Source: Candidatus Pseudobacter hemicellulosilyticus (GTDB lineage: Bacteria; Bacteroidota; Bacteroidia; Chitinophagales; Chitinophagaceae). From it: a stretch of DNA of 64,000 bases. Positions 61,281 through 64,000 of this stretch are shown here, piece after piece. How positions within the stretch are numbered: position 1 is the first letter of the stretch; every line of letters starts with the position of its first letter. A program made the translations under genes and the position numbers. Location: the NCBI GenBank assembly GCA_029202545.1, contig CP119311.1, positions 5,146,001 to 5,210,000 on the forward strand. Direction: 5' to 3'. The notes under the pieces were generated by a model. That model saw only the letters and a list, made by a program, of their open reading frames with translations, did not search any database and was not told the DNA's origin.

Positions 61281-62966
61281 ATGAGTACATTGGGTAAAGT
61301 AATGGGTCTTTCTTCGGCCCTGGTGTTCACTGGAATGCTTGCCTTTGGACAAACAAGTAAAACCGAGGTGCCGAAAGGATGGCACCTGCTGGACAAGACC
61401 AAAGATGGCTTTTCCGGCATCAGTCTTCAACAGGCTTATGATTTTGTAAAGGAAAAGAAACTGAAAAGCAATACTGTGCTGGTAGCTGTGATTGACTCCG
61501 GTGTGGATACCCTGCATGAAGACCTGAAAGATATTCTTTGGAGAAACCCCAAAGAGATCCCCGGTAACGGCATCGATGATGACGGTAACGGGTATATTGA
61601 TGATGTATATGGCTGGAACTTCCTCGGAGGCAAAGACGGTCGCAACGTAAAACAGGATTCTTATGAAGGCGCCCGCGTTTACCACACGCTGAAGACCAAA
61701 TATGCCGGACAGACCATTGATACCGCTTCCCTCACCGGTGAAGCCAAAGCAGAATACCTGACCTGGCTGCGGGCTAAAAAAAGCGTGGAAGGTGATGGCG
61801 GAGAGCCCTCCGTTGACCTGTTCATGCTGAAGAACGCCCTGAAAAGCGCCAAGAACAGCGATAGCGTACTGCGCATCTCCCTGAAAAAAGATGTATATAC
61901 CGGGAACGACCTGGACAGTTTCTCTGCTGTAAGCCCTGCTGAGAAAAGCGCCAAAGGCGGTTTCCTCTACCTGTTCCGCGCCAACCAGATGATGGAAAGC
62001 ACCAACAAGGATTTCATCAACGGCTTTGAAGAGTTTGTTACCGGCGAAGAGAAAAAAGCGGAAGCCAAAGAAAAAGCGCCCCCCGCCTACCGCGCTGACA
62101 TCGTGGGCGACAATGAAGCCGATATCAACGATAAATACTATGGTAACCCCGATGTAATGGCTTCCACGCCTTTCCACGGTACCCACGTTTCCGGTATCAT
62201 CGGCGCTATCCGTAACAACGGCAAAGGCATGGACGGTGTGGCCGACAATGTACGCATCATGACCGTTCGCGCTGTACCTGATGGTGATGAGCACGATAAA
62301 GATATTGCCCTGGCCATCCGCTATGCGGCGGATAATGGCGCCAAAGTGATCAACATGAGCTTTGGTAAAGGTTTCTCTCCCGAAAAGACCTGGGTAGATG
62401 ATGCCGTAAAATATGCTGAAAGCAAAGGCGTACTCCTGGTGCATGCAGCCGGTAACGACGCCAAGAACGTTGACTCTACAGAGAACTATCCCAATCCTGT
62501 TGCCAGGGCCGACCAATACCGTGCTCCCAACTGGATCACTGTAGGCGCCAGCGGCGACCCCAAAGCAGGTGGCATCACCGCTTCTTTCTCCAACTACGGC
62601 AAATCCGAAGTGGATGTGTTTGCTCCCGGTGTAAGGATCTACTCCACCATTCCCGGTGGCACTACCTATGGTAATGCACAAGGCACCAGCATGGCTTCTC
62701 CTGTAGTGGCCGGCGCCGCTGCCTTCCTGCTGAGCTACTTCCCCAACCTGACACCCGAGCAGGTAAAATACTGTATTGAACATTCCGCCACGGCTCCTGC
62801 TGATAAAGTACGGAAACCCGGCACAGACAATATGGTAGCCCTGTCCGAGATCAGCAAAACCGGCGGTCTGCTGAACGTTTACGAAGCAGCCAAGATCGCG
62901 TCTACCCTGAAACAGGGTAAACCCGGCAAGAAAGCCAAGCCCAGCATGCGCAACAAAAAAGGATAA
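61281..62966 (+). CDS. S8-family serine protease (subtilase)
   Basis: 561 residues. A signal peptide (MSTLGKVMGLSSALVFTGMLAFGQ) is followed by the catalytic domain: Asp in VAVIDSGVDTLHEDL, His in STPFHGTHVSGIIG and Ser in GTSMASPVVAG. A long insert (about 115-290) separates Asp from His and is rich in Lys and Glu, longer than in simple subtilisins. The C-terminus is a basic Lys-rich tail. It acts outside the cytoplasm; substrate unknown. A strong terminator follows. Confidence 0.95.
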   Translation: MSTLGKVMGLSSALVFTGMLAFGQTSKTEVPKGWHLLDKTKDGFSGISLQQAYDFVKEKKLKSNTVLVAVIDSGVDTLHEDLKDILWRNPKEIPGNGIDDDGNGYIDDVYGWNFLGGKDGRNVKQDSYEGARVYHTLKTKYAGQTIDTASLTGEAKAEYLTWLRAKKSVEGDGGEPSVDLFMLKNALKSAKNSDSVLRISLKKDVYTGNDLDSFSAVSPAEKSAKGGFLYLFRANQMMESTNKDFINGFEEFVTGEEKKAEAKEKAPPAYRADIVGDNEADINDKYYGNPDVMASTPFHGTHVSGIIGAIRNNGKGMDGVADNVRIMTVRAVPDGDEHDKDIALAIRYAADNGAKVINMSFGKGFSPEKTWVDDAVKYAESKGVLLVHAAGNDAKNVDSTENYPNPVARADQYRAPNWITVGASGDPKAGGITASFSNYGKSEVDVFAPGVRIYSTIPGGTTYGNAQGTSMASPVVAGAAAFLLSYFPNLTPEQVKYCIEHSATAPADKVRKPGTDNMVALSEISKTGGLLNVYEAAKIASTLKQGKPGKKAKPSMRNKKG

Positions 62967-62983
62967 TCACCTTATTATACGCA

Positions 62984-63019
62984 ATGAAAAAGCCCCGCTA
63001 TGCAGCGGGGCTTTTTTTA
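62984..63019. terminator. bidirectional terminator
   Basis: A 9-bp stem (62991-62999 with 63004-63012), loop ATGC, A-run before and T-run after. It separates the subtilase gene (+) and the lipoprotein gene (-), which converge. Confidence 0.9.
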
Positions 63020-63066
63020 CAGGACAGGTTCAGTCAACAAACAGCCGTGAAACAAAAAATGGTTCG

Positions 63067-63903
63067 TTATTTACATTGATAGGTTATTGCTGACCGGTTG
63101 ATCGGGAACCCAGGCAGGATACTGTATTGATTGGTTCCGGACGGCAACTGATAGCCCGTAGGCAGGTTAAACCGGGTATACTCTGCCGCCTCATACAGGC
63201 TGTTGACACTGTAATTCCTGTTCAGGAACATCCAGACCTTGTGCATACTGTGGATACTGGGTTTATTAGTATAGGGACCATAGGTCCTTTCAAAGACCAG
63301 CCTGTCTTTTTCATAGTTCTGTATCCGGGTCAGGTTCCCCTGTGCATTGTAGGTATATACTTCAGAAACCGTATCCGGGTTATTGACGTTGGCCAAAACA
63401 TAGTGCGTCCACCTGGCTATCCTGCCCTTTGCATCATATTCATAATCGGAGGCCGTCAGCATCTGCTCATTCCGCTGCGGCACATTATCCACTACAGTGG
63501 CGAAGCTCCAGCCTGAATCCCGGACCACCCGGTTATGGGCGTCGTAGGTGTACTGGCGCCAGGACAGGTTACTGTTCCAGACGCCGTTCTCATCTATGTA
63601 GGCGGTGAAGAAATCAGTGATGCGTTGCCTGTTATCATACCAGAAAAGATATTGAGTGCGGGCCTTGTTATCGAAAAGAACAGAGACAGGATTACCCTGT
63701 TTGTTGTAGCTGAATACGCCCGTAGCCGGATGGCCGGGCATCAGTTCTGTAGAATCTGAGATCTGCGTGATCCGGCAGCGTTGCTGATCCCTGTCGTTCC
63801 TTCCAAAAATATCATCCAGCTCACTCAGTTTATGACAGCCTGGAAAGAACTGAACAGTAGCGACCAGCAGCAGGCCACTGAAAAAGAGAGATTGCTTTTT
63901 CAT
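63067..63903 (-). CDS. lipoprotein with YD-repeat-like strands
   Basis: 278 residues. A lipobox ends in FFPGC (about Cys23). The body has repeated strand motifs similar to YD/RHS units: GVFSYNKQGNPVSVLFD, YLFWYDNRQRITDFFT, YTYDAHNRVVRDSG, YEYDAKGRIARWTHY and YTYNAQGNLTRIQNYEKD. These are often found in secreted Bacteroidota proteins of unknown function. It is too short for an RHS toxin and no toxin domain is visible. Likely a surface lipoprotein. Confidence 0.8.
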   Translation of the reverse strand: MKKQSLFFSGLLLVATVQFFPGCHKLSELDDIFGRNDRDQQRCRITQISDSTELMPGHPATGVFSYNKQGNPVSVLFDNKARTQYLFWYDNRQRITDFFTAYIDENGVWNSNLSWRQYTYDAHNRVVRDSGWSFATVVDNVPQRNEQMLTASDYEYDAKGRIARWTHYVLANVNNPDTVSEVYTYNAQGNLTRIQNYEKDRLVFERTYGPYTNKPSIHSMHKVWMFLNRNYSVNSLYEAAEYTRFNLPTGYQLPSGTNQYSILPGFPINRSAITYQCK

Positions 63904-64000
63904 AACAAAAGATGAAGATTTAATGGCTGTTTGCTAACAAGCCTGTTGACAGAATAATGAGCGGAACAGAGGTATGGCTGCTAAAACATGGAAGCTGGCG

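Noticed and set aside
1..64000. rRNA, tRNA and riboswitch genes
   Set aside because: None was recognised by eye on either strand. The ribH leader was checked and it lies 3 bp after the TPR gene, leaving no room for an FMN riboswitch.

Overview
The window looks like a piece of a Bacteroidota chromosome, most likely from the Chitinophagaceae. The pointers are lineage-typical genes (a DUF1599 gene next to a BT_3928-type DoxX gene, the rpmB-rpmG-DUF4295-ftsY cluster, BshC for bacillithiol, a DUF5117/DUF5118-type zinc protease) and several exact matches to the Bacteroidota -7 promoter element TAnnTTTG. Nothing here names a species. No rRNA, tRNA or CRISPR array was seen.

Layout. 1-13.4 kb: core genes (end of a DHH phosphoesterase, FKBP lipoprotein, folP, DUF1599, DoxX-like protein, ABC permease, DUF721 plus recF, pdhA, TPR protein, ribH, LutA-like protein, large zinc protease, outer-membrane protein). 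13.6-18.4 kb: rimO, an 88-bp tandem repeat, an aldehyde dehydrogenase and bshC. 18.4-27.1 kb: a minus-strand run in which purK and purE flank a tripartite RND efflux set (adaptor, pump, TolC). 27.3-27.9 kb: an intergenic repeat array, then a nitroreductase. 28.6-36.3 kb: a visibly AT-rich accessory island. 36.4-40.5 kb: gyrA and a TPR gene. 40.8-49.1 kb: GYF-domain protein, saccharopine dehydrogenase-like enzyme, sirtuin, EVE protein, fasciclin protein and two ferritin-like proteins, broken up by two more repeat arrays. 49.1-64 kb: ftsY and small ribosomal genes, ppk1-ppx, panB, PAP2 phosphatase, GT39-type transferase, ALDH7-type dehydrogenase, OmpA/TSP3 protein, subtilase and a YD-repeat-like lipoprotein.

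The island at 28.6-36.3 kb is the part most likely to hold something undescribed. It has (i) a NudG/MutT-like Nudix hydrolase overlapping an SRA-HNH endonuclease, which suggests modified-cytosine restriction paired with nucleotide-pool cleaning; (ii) a RES-like protein; (iii) a decayed IS3 transposase; and (iv) a divergent module with an LRAT-like membrane-anchored protein, a 57-residue basic protein and a coiled-coil TIR protein on one side, and an XRE repressor overlapping an ImmA/IrrE peptidase on the other. A canonical promoter and a perfect 10-bp palindrome lie between the two arms. I read (iv) as a candidate inducible defence or toxin module controlled by a cleavable repressor.

A second theme is a family of intergenic repeats. 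Eleven copies of a core close to TTTTGGGRCGAACC occur in three separate arrays (27.4-27.8, 44.4-44.7 and 46.8-47.2 kb) with periods of about 110-129 bp. Two unrelated tandem repeats lie at 14.95-15.23 and 35.7-35.96 kb.
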